Notes under the pieces: generated by a model
What the model was told of the DNA's origin: nothing
Database searches by the model: none
Seen by the model: only the letters and a program-made list of their open reading frames with translations
Assembly: GCA_948567375.1 (NCBI GenBank)
Contig: OX419759.1
Span: 56,955,493 to 57,019,492 of the forward strand
DNA: 64,000 bases
Direction of reading: 5' to 3'
Origin: Lunularia cruciata
Taxonomy: Eukaryota > Streptophyta > Marchantiopsida > Lunulariales > Lunulariaceae
Translations under genes and position numbers: made by a program
In this document: positions 34,856 to 45,716 of the stretch, piece after piece
Layout: each line of letters opens with the position of its first letter
How positions within the stretch are numbered: the first letter of the stretch is position 1

Positions 34856-36746
34856 TGTGGTACCCACATTTTTCATTTTGGACGATCTTTAAAGAATAAA
34901 TTCATTACTGAACCCAAATGGAGAATAAACGATGAGAAGTTTGTATTTTGATTCAACCCAAAGAATTCAACTTCATGTTAGAGAAAGAAGGACTTGGATC
35001 AAATCAAACCCAAAGAAGCTTACTTTGTATCATAGGAGGAAAAACTTAGATTAGACGCTAAAGGAAGGCAGACCTAAAGGAGGAATGGAAATTGTAGGCC
35101 AGGATTCTTGCGGGGGCTATATCTCAATAACATGTTCAAATCATGCGTGCTATATCTCGTTGGAAGCATCTCGTTCATGGCTTTTTGTTATCACCAAAAT
35201 TGTAGAGTTTTGAGGTATGTAGCAAAAGTTACAAGCATTTCAAGTTTTGGGAGTAGATGTACAAAGTAATTTAGTGTGTTCGGGCTGGTAACTTTGGGTC
35301 TATACGACTTCGGATTTTGGACTTTGGGTTTACATGACTTTGGGTCTAAGGACTTTACCTCAAGACAAATATTATTCAACCCAAGGTAGTCAAACCTTGG
35401 AGTGCAATGAAAGTGACTTCGGGAATCTTGCCAGAAGTATTAGAGGAAGTTAGAGTAAGGAAAGAAGATATTTAGGATACCCATGCTTCAATTTCAATTT
35501 TGATTGAAGATAGAATAAAATTAGAAGAGAAATAGCAATATTGAATGAACCCAAAGTGCAAGATCAGGTAGTAAGTGTCTTTGGATCAGTTACATGAGTG
35601 ATTAGGGGAAAGTGGGTTGCAAATTGAAGGTATAGATAGTGTACCCATGCCTTCAAATACAATTCTTGATGAGGACATAGTAGAATTAGTAAAGGAATTG
35701 ATAGTAGTTAGACCCAAAGTATGAGAGATAGGAGTGCAAGTGTCTGTGGAGCTGACATTTGACACTTTAGAGAAGAGTGGGTCAGGAGATAGATATTTAG
35801 AAGGATTAACTATGACAAGAATTGTAGATCAGAACAAAGAAGTGTAAGAATTGGTAGAGGAATTAGTAGTTGTGAAATCGGAGGATAGAGTAGTAAGTGA
35901 AGTTACTTCTGGGTTTGGAAGCCGAGGAAGAAGCACACATCAGATCGGAGTAGAAATAGTTTTGAGATTTGAAGAGGTAGATATGAAGAGGTGCATTGTC
36001 ATTTTGGATTTGCAGGTAGGAAGAGTTGTTAGGAAATGGTATAGTTATTAGTAACTGTCATTTGCTTCACTATTTAAAGAATGCATTCACAATCAAATGT
36101 TGTTCAGTGCTCATAATTTCAGAGAATAGATAAAGCAAAGTGCTATGAAGTAGTGCTCATTGTTTGGGCTTAATTTTGAGTATCAATTTTGTGCTTGCAT
36201 TTGTGAGTGTTGGGAGAATTTTGAATTGCAAGTCATTGTGTTTGTTGGATGTTGGATTCCACAACTTGATCTTCATTCTATGGGTTTGATCTTGAGTGAA
36301 GTGCAATCAGAGCGATGCCTTGATAGATCTGAGAGGAATTGTAGTGTTGGTAGTATTTTGCATTTGTGAGTGTAGTGTAGTGTTGATGTGAAGCAATTTT
36401 GAATGAGGAAGTTGTATGTTAAATGGAAGAGTGGAACACAATTCTGAGGCAAAGTCATTTTGTAGTGAAATGTCATTTTTGGGAGAGCTTGAATCATCAC
36501 AATCAAGATTGTTCGGAAAGATTTGATGGAGTTGTGATTAAGTATGACACATTGTTGTGACGAGACTACGAGTTAGTGCTTATTATTCTCTTCTGGGTGT
36601 AGTTTCTACCTAAGAGATTAAAGATCTCAAGAAGAACTACTTGTTACTGTTTGACTTTGTATTTTGACCAATTCTAATCGTATCTCTGCAAGAACAAACT
36701 TTACTTACTTGATTACCGCAAAAGTGATATTTGCCACATTGTCACA
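34856..36746 (+). mobile_element. Solo LTR F, short form (1891 bp) of the long-LTR family
   Basis: It starts TGTGGTACCCACATTTTTC, ends TTTGCCACATTGTCACA, and is flanked by a perfect cttgg duplication (34851-34855 and 36747-36751). It shares the ends and R-U5 with the 3.6-kb LTRs but lacks the globular and acidic parts of ORF-b. Only duplicated segments of the C-terminal part remain (e.g. KVREIGVQVSVELTFDTLEK). Copy J (60818-62701) has the same structure and length. A TATTTAAAG box is at about 36071. Confidence 0.93.
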
Positions 36747-36751
36747 CTTGG

Positions 36752-37846
36752 CAATATCCAATAAAGAGGATATGTCTATTGTTTGGTGGGATTAGCACCG
36801 GACTAGCTGTAGTATTACAGGTGAGTATACAAGTACAGAGTTATTTGTATGTAGAGAGAGATGAGATAGCTAGGCAAGTCTCTCTACATCACATGACACA
36901 CTTGGCCTATCGGTATTTGGAGTTATTACCAATGTTAGCAGTCAGAGGCTACCAGAGGGCCCTACTAGCAGATATTTATTTACAAGGGGTGCATGATCTA
37001 GAGAGACATGAGCCTATTCACTTGGTGATTTTTGAATGGCCATGTTAGGGGCATACACATGCTAGCCAAGGTTTGGGTCTTCAGGATCCTCATTTTGGTG
37101 TGTTTTGGGAGATATTACAGATACTACGATATCTCCAGGTTCATCAGTCCATTTCTCTAGCTTACTTTTTGGAGAACGTTCCTTTGATGGATGATTCTTG
37201 CACCAAAGAGGTGGCAAGTATACATCAGGTCTATTCTTAGATAGGACCTACTATATTATTAGATGCAGCTAGAGTGGGATCATTGGCTCATCGTCTTTGT
37301 CTTTGGTGGATGAACCTCTTACCCAAGGAGGTCTTACAACGTGCTTATGATGAGATTCAACAACTTGACCACATCCTTGTTGATGATATCTTGGATGTTG
37401 GGTGTTAGTCTCAGACAGTGGTAGTGGCTGATAGGTCACCTATGGCAGTGGTGAACCTAGTTGGACAGCCTAGAGCCACATTTCCCACACTCATGAGTTT
37501 CCCAAGCTCTCATGCTTTTTGAGAGGGAGGACCTGGACTTGTTTGGGACTCACAATTATAGCAGTTGGTAGAGCCCAATGCTGATGAGAGAGAGTGGGCA
37601 ATGGGTTTTTGCATTGGTATTACTGTTGTTCTAGCAATGTTTGAGGCATCCAAGCGTCAGGTGTTAGGTCAAACTATGGACCTAAACTGTTTTACCTGGA
37701 TTGTGAGCCTTGGCTTGGCAGAGCAGCGTAGGATGCGCTTGATAGGCATCACTACTCAGACACTTGTGAGCCATGTGCCTATTGAGATGATTCAGGCACA
37801 TGTTTGGGGCAATGGACTGAGTGGACATGGTATTCTTGGGACATAA
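36752..37846 (+). pseudogene. Cytosine-5 DNA methyltransferase domain, DNMT3/DRM-like (element G)
   Basis: One plus-strand frame, about 365 codons, no frameshift, five in-frame stops (37046, 37238, 37406, 37520, 37559). The motifs occur in family order: I, LLFGGISTGL (about 36780, SAM binding); II, YLYVERDEIA; IV, HLVIFEWPC (catalytic Cys codon 37043-37045) followed by a stop where Gln is expected; VI, LENV (37169-37180); VIII, DAARVGSLAHRLCLWW. A target-recognition-like stretch RATFPTLMSFPSS, a MGF turn (motif IX area) and RQVLGQTMDLNC (motif X, about 37653-37690) follow. The linear order and spacing resemble DNMT3/DRM rather than circularly permuted enzymes. It would transfer methyl from SAM to C5 of cytosine in DNA. 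The copy is dead, but the domain is unmistakable. Confidence 0.9.
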
Positions 37847-38075
37847 CCAGTAGCTACTAGGGATAGATGGTCTACTTGGAGTCCATCCAAGTGAGCATGA
37901 GCTACTTGGATTACACCCTTGGTCCACTTGGGATGTAGCTAGAGGACGTGTAGAGCTTGCAACCAAAGTGGAGGGAGTTTTTCACACAGAGCTTGGGACT
38001 TCTAGTGGTCGGGGGCATAACACTTTTGCTCCTAAAGGCCTAATATAGCAGCTAGCTAGTACATCTTCCACTCCT

Positions 38076-39185
38076 ATGACAATTATAGAGGATACTTGGG
38101 AGCCAGATCTTGGACCCAAGCTTACTGAAGAGGAAAGATGGAAGGTTTGGAAGTTCTTTAGGAGCCACACGAGTTGTTTTGCCTTCAGTATGAAGGATTT
38201 GGCTACTCTAAAGGGACTTGGTATACGGATTGAGCTGCCTAACGATACACCAGTTTTCTGATGTCCTAATTGATATAGTGATATGGAGAGGACATTGATT
38301 TAGAGTCAAAGTAGTGACCTTTTTGAGGCTAGTTTGGTGGAGATTTCACATGGGGAGTATGCATCAGCGACAGTGATGCTAGCCAAGGAGGATATGCATA
38401 GCAACTACAAAGATAGGTGGATGTGTGGAGATTACCGTCCTATCAACCGACAGACCAAGGATAATTGATATGCCATGCCTACATCAGAGGAGACTTTTGA
38501 TGCAATTGGGCATGCAAAGGTCTTCAGTACTTTGGATCTTCGAGCGGGATATCATCAATTGCCGATCAAGGAGGAGGATAAGTCCAAGACAACATTTTGG
38601 GCTATTTATCCTCACAGCAAGGATGTGTTATATCAGTGGAGGTTCTTACTGTTGGGTTAAAGAAAACTCTTGCTGAGTTCAAGAGGGTCAAAGATAGGAT
38701 CCTAGTTGGATTGGATTTTGCTTGGTGCTATATTGATGACATTTTGGTCTATAGTACTATTGTGGAGGAGCATGAGAGACAATTGTTGGAGGTGCTTGAG
38801 AGGTTGAGATCTCATTGCCTCAAATTACATGTTGGGAAGTGTAGGTTCTTCCATGAGCAGGTTGAGTATTTGGGTCACACTATCTACCCTGGAGGACTTG
38901 GTGTTCAATAGACCAAGGTAGAGGCTATTGCACGTATTCTTTGGCCTATGGATGTGAGCAAACTGCAAGCATTTCTTGGGTTGGCAAACTTCTATTGCCG
39001 CTATGTTAGAGGATTTAGTACCATTGCTAAGGCCTTGACAAAGCTGACCAAGCTTACACAAGAGTGGTGTTGGGGGAGATGAATAGGAGAGAGCTTTTGT
39101 AGAGCTCAAGGAGAGGTTGACATTTGCTCCTATTTTGAGGAGACCGATAAGAGGATGACCATTTCAGGTTCATACTGATTGGAGT
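38076..39185 (+). pseudogene. Reverse transcriptase (element G)
   Basis: Starts MTIIEDTWEPDLGPKLTEEE, then CFAFSMKDL, SHGEYASATVMLAKED, CGDYRPINRQTKDN, FSTLDLRAGYHQLPIKEED and YQWRFL. A one-base loss near 38660 shifts the frame into TLAEFKRVKDRILVGLDFA. The catalytic block CYIDDILVYS (about 38730) and HCLKLHVGKCRFFHEQVEYLGH follow. Four in-frame stops lie before the shift. The RT type differs from those of A and B/C (Y-I-D-D, not F-I-D-D), so G belongs to a different Ty3/gypsy lineage. Confidence 0.88.
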
Positions 39186-39530
39186 ATGTTGGGGCTTGGA
39201 GCAGTGCTTACCCAGCATGATGATGAGTGGAAGGAGTTTGTGGTGGCCTATGCTTGTCATTCCAACAATTTAGCGGAGGCAAAATATAGTTCATATGAGG
39301 GAGACTGCTTGGCAGCAGTTTGGGCGGTAGCACATTTCCGATGTTACCTATTTGGTAACCTCTTCACTCTCATCATTGATCATCAGCCGCTGAAGTGGTT
39401 GATAGAGTCCGACAAGCTTTCAGGGAAGCTTGCATGATGGGCTCTGATTTTACAAGAGTATGATTTCATGGTTGTTCATAGACCTGAAGTGGTGAACCGT
39501 GATGTAGATGGGTTGAGTAGAAACTCATGT
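39186..39530 (+). pseudogene. RNase H (element G)
   Basis: Blocks MLGLGAVLTQHDDEWKEFVV, YACHSNNLAEAKYSSYEGDC (Glu), AVWAVAHFRCYLFGN, LIIDHQPLKWLI (Asp) and, after a TGA, VVHRPEVVNRDVDGLSR (last Asp). These are the usual RNase H motifs directly after RT. A stop at 39435 separates it from the integrase reading. Confidence 0.85.
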
Positions 39531-40830
39531 CCCAGCCAGCAAGATCAGACTAGAGCACGTTGGCATGGTGAGACATATGAGGAGATGGTGCCAGGTTGGC
39601 ATGCATTAGCCTTTCTCTATATATTTTCTGAGGCTTTGGTGGTATCTCTCTCAGTGCATACAGGAGGAGTTATTGAGGTCATAGATCCAAAGAGTGAATA
39701 TATCGGTACAATTCAGCGAGACATTCATGATGATGTCTTAGTGATGGACTATCTTTGCATTGGTGTTGTGGGTGGCATAGATGGGGCCAAGGAGAGAAAC
39801 TGTGCTTTTCAGCAAGCCAAACAGTTCAGATTGGAGGGTAGACACCTTTTGCGTGTATCAGAAGATGGTAGAGTGCAAGTAGTACCACTTCCATCTCAAA
39901 GACCACAATTGGTTTGTCATGCTCATGAGGAGCTAGGACATTTTGGAATAAAGCAAACATACAACTTACTCCAGAGTCATTATTGGTGGCGCGGTATGCA
40001 GACTGAGGTACAACAATTTGTTGCCAGATGTGTGGTTTATGACCGAGTTAGAGCATCATTCAATGCTCCTACATCACAATTACACCCATTACCTATCATG
40101 GGATTGGATTACTGTTGGAGTTTGGACTTTGCTGGACCTTTACTATTGAGTGTGAGATATCATCAGTATATCTTGGTGATGGTGGAGCACTTCTCCAAGT
40201 GGATTGAGTTGGTGGCACTTCATGACAAGTCTAGTGAAGGGACAACTTACTCATTCTTAGATCGAGTTCTTAATCATTTTGGTGCACCAACTGAAGTTTT
40301 GACTGATCAGGGTATAGAGTTCTTGGGGGATTTTCAAGTCTTGTGTGACAATGCTTTGATTGATCATTGTATACCTGCCAATGGCTTAGCAAAGAGAGTG
40401 ATTCAGGCAATGAAGAGAGGATTACAAAAGTATGGTTTATAGAGAGGCCACTTGGGAGATTGGGATCTCCAATTACCTTGGTTGGCCATGGGCTATTGGT
40501 TTAGTTGGCAAGCCTCCTTAGCATCCTTCTCTCCGTACTTTCTATTCTATGGACGAGATCCAGATTTACCTATAGCCATTTGTCAAGATGCTACTACAAT
40601 CTTGGACTTTGATGACCCAGATGTATGGATGAGCGCATGTTCTCAACATGCATAGATCTTTTGGAGAGTGATGCCGATGGCCTTTGAGAACTTGGCAATT
40701 GCTCAACATAGAGATGATTTACATTATGCTACCATTTGAGGAGGAGGTTATAGAACCTCAATCCGTTGATTTCATCCAGGAGACTATGTATATCTACAAT
40801 AGATAGCACCAACAACACTTGATGTTTCAA
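39468..40830 (+). pseudogene. Integrase (element G)
   Basis: A 324-residue open reading (39468-40442) contains the HHCC region, with CHAHEELGHFGIKQTYNLLQ and ARCVVYDR (the second Cys of the pair is Tyr). The catalytic core has SLDFAGPL (first Asp), LTDQGIEFLGDF (second Asp) and NGLAKRVIQAMKRGL, where the catalytic Glu is replaced by Lys. After a stop at 40440 it continues with WDLQLPWLAMGY and FLFYGRDPDLP, then a GDYVYLQ module near 40780. Two changed key residues make this copy inactive. It runs into the PHD-bearing tail without a gap. Confidence 0.88.
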
Positions 40831-40844
40831 CAGGCCACACTATC

Positions 40845-41144
40845 TTGAGAGTGCATGAGGTTTTTCCATCTAGAGTTCTTGTGTTAGAAGGACATGATGG
40901 TGTTGTTTGGAAGGATCAAATGCGCAATTGTGCACCATGCCACCTCCTAAACATTGATGGTACTATGGATCCAAGCTTGGCACTTGTATGTGCAGGCTTG
41001 AGGTGTATGTTATGTGGCTCTTCTAGTGGAGCTGCTACTATGTTGGTGTGAGATAGCTGTTCAAGAGGATGGCATATGGTATGTATAACTCCTCCCCTCA
41101 TGGTGGTTCCTCAAGGACAATGGTTATGTCCTAGATGTACTTGA
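40845..41144 (+). pseudogene. PHD finger at the C-terminus of Pol (element G)
   Basis: One frame to a TGA at 41142. After RVHEVFPSRVLVLEGHDGVV and NCAPCH come the Cys4-His-Cys3 pattern of a PHD finger: RCMLCG (Cys pair 1), then a position where TGA (41049-41051) stands for the expected Cys, D-S-C (pair 2), GWHMVC (His and Cys), TPPL...VPQGQWLCPRC (pair 4, with the conserved Trp two residues before the Cys pair). PHD fingers read histone H3 tails. Here it would sit after integrase, where chromoviruses carry a chromodomain. The only defect in the motif is the one-base Cys-to-stop change. Confidence 0.85.
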
Positions 41145-41313
41145 CCTATAGCTAGTTCATTCTTTATATGGTATAGATTGCAGACAAGCAACTAACAATG
41201 GGACTCCATAGCACCCGGCCTCCTGATCTTTGCCCATCATAGGGTATACCATATACTTGGAGTAGATGGCTATTTGGAGTTAGAGGAGCCTAACTGCCAG
41301 CTAGGGGGGTGAT

Positions 41314-41932
41314 TGTGGCACTTTAGAGTTTATGTATGACTTATGTGTGGGTTGTGCTTCTATAGTGTATGATGTTGATAGTGATATATGTTGTGTAGCA
41401 ATGGATATTAGCACAACAACTGTCATACCATTTGTAATGTCACATCTAGATTGCTCGCACACTAGAGTTCCAATGATAGTAGTTAGAGGCATTTTGGTAG
41501 TTACTCATAGACTACTTTCCGATAGTCTACTTTCAGGTTTAGGGTACTAACTTCATGGCAGGCCCCACCACCATCACTTCCACCATTTGCATAGTCGGGT
41601 GTGCCGTCAGCAGGACCATTGGGATGAGACCTAGGTCGAAATCAGGGGTATACCTTGGGAGTGTAGCTCTAGAGAGCTCACTTCTTTGATGTTGAGCCTT
41701 TGAGTTCCTGGCTAGAATGGACAAAAAGCTGGTGAGTGTAACCTGGAGTCTCTTAGCTAGAGTGGGTGTGGCTTGATTGTAATTAGTGCCCAATTGTTGG
41801 CAAGCTATTGAGGATCAAATCAAGTATTGATCTGAGTTTGATTGATTCAAGTTGTAAATGATCTGATTATTGTGGCACTTTAAGATTTATGTATGACTTA
41901 TGTGTCAGTTGTGCCTCTATAGTGTATGATGT
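41314..41932 (+). repeat. 3' LTR region of element G with a repeated LTR start
   Basis: After the purine run AGGGGGGTGAT (41303-41313) comes TGTGGCACTTTAGAGTTTATG at 41314. A second copy, TGTGGCACTTTAAGATTTATG, is at 41871, and about 62 bp are shared with few changes. The second copy is cut at 41932 by LTR fragment H. The first 557 bp may be a whole short LTR followed by the start of another, as in tandem element arrays. No CA end was found just before 41871. Confidence 0.6.
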
Positions 41933-43575
41933 TGTGACAACCCGACAAATATCACTTTTGTGGTAATCAGATAAGTAAAGTTTGTTCCCATAGAGATACT
42001 AGTCAGAATTGGTCAAATACAAAGTCAAATAGTAACAATGTAGTTCTTCTTGGGTTCCTCTTTAATCTCTTAGGTAGAAACTACACCCAAAAGAGAGTAA
42101 CAAGCACTGATTTGTAGTCTCATCACAATAATTGGTCACCCATAATCACAACTCTAACAAATCTTTCCAAACAATCTTGATTGTGATGATTAAGATTCTC
42201 TTGAAAACAACACTTCATGGCAAAACAACTTCGCCTCAAAATTGTGTTCCACCCCTCCACTGAAGGCACAACTTCCTTGATCAAAATTGCTTCACATCAA
42301 CATTGTGTTGCACTCACAAATGCAAAATAGTACCAACACTACAATTCCTTTTAGTTCTATCAAGGCATTGCTCCAATTGCATTTCACTCAAGATCAAACA
42401 CACAGAATGAAGATCAAGGCTGCGGAATCCAACATCCAACAAGCACATTGACTTGTACTTCAAAATTCTCCACACACTCACAAACACACACACAATGTTG
42501 ATACTCAGAATTAAGCTTAAGCAACAAGCACTGAAATTAGCACTTTGCTTTATTTATTCTCAAACATAATGAATACTAAACAACACATTACTGTGAACGC
42601 CTCTCTTACATACTAAAGCAATTGATAGTTATTAACAACTATACCATTCTACAACAACCTTTCTTACTTGAAAATCCGAAATGCCAAACCACCACTTCAT
42701 ATTTGCCTCTTCAAATATGTTTCTACTCCGATCCAATGTCAACCTCAACTTTGGCTTCCAACCCCAAGGATTGTTCAAGAATTTCACCATCTTTGGGTCT
42801 GCTCCTAACTCTTTTATCTCTACAATATCAAACTACAAACTACAATTGCACCAGTGGGTACTTTGTCTAATTCATTATCTTCCACCCCACTCTTCTCTAA
42901 TGTCTCAAATGACAACTGTGAAGACACTTGTACTCCTATTTCTACAACTTTGGGTCTTCTTACTTCTTGTACTTCACTACAAAGTTTGTCTAACTCCATC
43001 CTAACAAGATCCAGTCCAAGACACACATTGTCTCCTACCTCTAACATCTTCCTATCTACACGTTCTTGCAGAAAAATTAACAAAGTATTCAACTTCATGT
43101 CCTTCACCTTCCGCTTGTGCGTCTCCTGCACATGTAATTTCAGATCATGCAATCTCACTTCCTCAAGTTAACCTTCAACTTCTATGCTCAACATTGCCTT
43201 GATTTTATTCACTACACCAACTACCTCATTGGCTTCTCCTACAATCTTGAGCTTCTCCTTCTTCCTTTCTTCCTCCAATTCATTACGATACATCTAGAGC
43301 TCATCTTCAAATTCAGCCTTCAATGCCTCCTTCTCTCTCTGATTCACAGAGATTTGCTCTTTTGCTACCCTCACCAATCCTTGCAAACAATCTTCTTCTC
43401 TACTGCACTCTGCTAACTCCCATTGCCAGGCCTGATCTTTCTCAGCGGCCTTCTTCTTGAAACTTTCCAATTCTTGCTCCATCACAGTTGTACATGCCTT
43501 TGAGTGTATTAATTCTACTCGGGCACCTGCAATTTCTCCCTTCAATCCTTCACTATCCCACACTATTGTACCATT
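41933..43575 (-). mobile_element. Long-LTR fragment H (LTR 3' part)
   Basis: The plus strand starts TGTGACAACCCGACAAATATC, the reverse complement of the LTR end. On the minus strand it carries ORF-b coiled-coil readings (43563-43294, VMEQELESFKKKAAEKDQAW; 43158-42820, NTLLIFLQERVDRKMLEV). The right edge near 43575 is not exact; beyond it the sequence no longer matches the long LTR. Confidence 0.8.
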
Positions 43576-45716
43576 TTGTAGATGGTTTCTTGTCCTTAGA
43601 CTTGGTTCCTTTGCCCGGCCGATAGGATTAAGAACCCCTTCATCATTGACATAAGCAAAGGCAAAGAGGATTCTTTGGAGCCTAGTAGGAAGGAGGAAGG
43701 AGCAGAATCAAGCCAAAGAGAACTACACTTGGTTACTTTAGTACCTTTTTCCAAAATGGTCATCAACATTAGAGATGATGTGGAAAATGCTTCTACCTAT
43801 TGTGAGCTGCATAGAGAAATCAAGGATTAATCCATTTTTCTCAAACATCTTCATCACACCGTGCAAGGAGCACAATGAGAAAAGGCAAAGGTGTATGAGG
43901 AAGCGGCCAGGATCTATACATAATATGTTGCCAATAGAGAACATAACAATGATTTTGTGCAAGAGGCTGCCAAATTAAGAGAAGAAAGAGAAGCCTTGGT
44001 AGGGAAGCATTTTAAGGAAGTAAGACATAGCAAGACAAACAAAAGACCCTTTTCTAAGAAGATAAGCGTCAGAGGTATTTCAACGAGCTGTTGAAGGCTC
44101 GGGTGGAAGAGATCAATGCTCAACAAGGAGAGGTCAAGAAGATAAAAGTAATAATGGTCATCATTGAAGTGCTACTTCAAGAACATCTATGGATTGACAA
44201 AGTACAAGTCCATAAGCTTGCCACAATATTGAAGTAGAAGGAACACAAAAGAGATTGTGTGGCAATTTTAGAAGAACTGCTAGTTGAGCTAGAGGAGATC
44301 CAAATGCAGTTTGATAAGAGGGGGCCAAGATCTTAGCAAAAATGGATATGATGCAAGATCAATTGGTTGGGATAGCTCATCTGCAGAGGTTGCCACTAAG
44401 GCAGTTGAGATCCCAAGTACATGCTTGAGAGGCAGAGGTGTACACAAATGAGCACGTAAATAACGCTATGACATGTTTCACAAGCACATTGCAAAGAAGT
44501 TTGAGGAGTTTACAAAGACCTTGCTTGAGTCTACTACAGAATATAGGGCAAAGAGCAAAGATAAACCTCTTGATTAATGTTTTAAGGGTGATGTTAGTTC
44601 TTTGGCACCAAGTGCCATGACAAAAAGAACCCCAAGCCAAGGAAAAGTGGTAGCAAAAGACTTACCTTTGGCCTAAGTTACCTTTGGCCTAGAAGAACGT
44701 CTTTGGCTAGAAAAATCTTTGGCATGAAACTTTAGGAAAATCTTGTAAGTCAAAGATCTTCATTATGAAAGATAAATTCAATTTTGAATATGAGAAGACA
44801 AAGAGCCATTTTGAGCTAGCAATGGATGCATAGGCAATTCTTAAATTAGTATATAATGATAAGATAGGATTAGTAAATAACATTAGAGATGAGTGATGTA
44901 GGTGTAATTAGAAGATTTTGAACATCTTTTAGCCACTAAAACTCTTTGTTAAGAAAAAGAAAATTATATATATGGGTTGCAACCCAATGCAAATTCATTC
45001 TTTCTTCATAGTCAAAATATTTGTGCAAGGACCTCCATGATCCTTAGCATTCATTTTCCACACTTTGTGTCTTTGATTGCATGCTTGATCAAGTAGAGGC
45101 AAGGAACATTGGAGTAGGGGCGGATGCTTGAGTACCTGAATAAGGCACTTCCATTGAGTAGGGCAAGTTATCCCTGATGTTCTAAAGAAACAAAATGATG
45201 CATAGAAGGGTTCTAAGAGCACTAGAGCATTGGAAGTACCATTGAATAGGAAGCAAAGTAGATAATTGATTCACATAATTGGGCCTTGAGAGAAGAGTAG
45301 TATGAAAAATCATCAGAGTGACCGGAACTTTGGGATGGGACTGACCTTTGGTGGAACTGACCTTTGTGATGAAATGTCATTGGGGGTGGAACTAGCCTTC
45401 AGAGTCAAGAGAATCTTTGGGAGGAAGAGGCCCTTGGCATGAAGTGAATCATCACCTTCAAAAGTGAACTTGGGTTAGATCTTTTGTGAGAATGATTTAA
45501 ATTTCTCTTTTCCGTAAAGTGTTGCTATAGGGACCCTACTCTCTTTTCGGAATGGTTCCTACCCAAGAGGTTAAATAGGTAACAATAAATAACAATAAAC
45601 AAACTATGACATTGTGACACTTTTCCTTCAAATCTAGTTAGTTCCAAGCCACATCCTGGCGGGAACAAACTGTTCTTATCGTCTTACTATTAGTGTGTTG
45701 ACCCTGGGTTGTCACA
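43576..45716 (+). mobile_element. LTR-like fragment T, divergent relative of the long LTR
   Basis: The end (45500-45716) follows the same plan as the long-LTR R-U5: CTCTCTTTTCGGAATGG, TACCCAAGAGGTTAAAT, GCGGGAACAAACTGTTC and a final CCCTGGGTTGTCACA. The intervening bases differ, so this is a separate family. The plus-strand coding remains are charged and helical (DFVQEAAKLREEREALVGKH near 43960, KARVEEINAQQGEVKK near 44095). This suggests that this family also had a coiled-coil ORF in its LTR. The left end is truncated. Confidence 0.55.

Larger units (their letters stand above)
34163..41932 (+). mobile_element. Ty3/gypsy element G with cytosine methyltransferase and PHD finger
   Basis: On the plus strand the order is protease-like region (34166-34855), C5 DNA methyltransferase (36752-37846), RT (38076-39185), RNase H, integrase (to about 40830), PHD finger (to 41144) and 3' LTR start (41314). 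Solo LTR F splits the part before the methyltransferase, but the reading frame is the same on both sides once F and one TSD copy are removed. The 5' LTR, PBS and gag are missing; the left edge abuts scrap R. The pol order is ordinary Ty3/gypsy, so the extra domains are additions to a retroelement and not host genes. Confidence 0.88.

Noticed and set aside
36752-37846. The methyltransferase as a host DRM gene or its pseudogene
   Set aside because: It is in frame with the retroelement region upstream (after removal of solo LTR F), is followed on the same strand by RT-RNase H-integrase, and shows no intron-like gaps.
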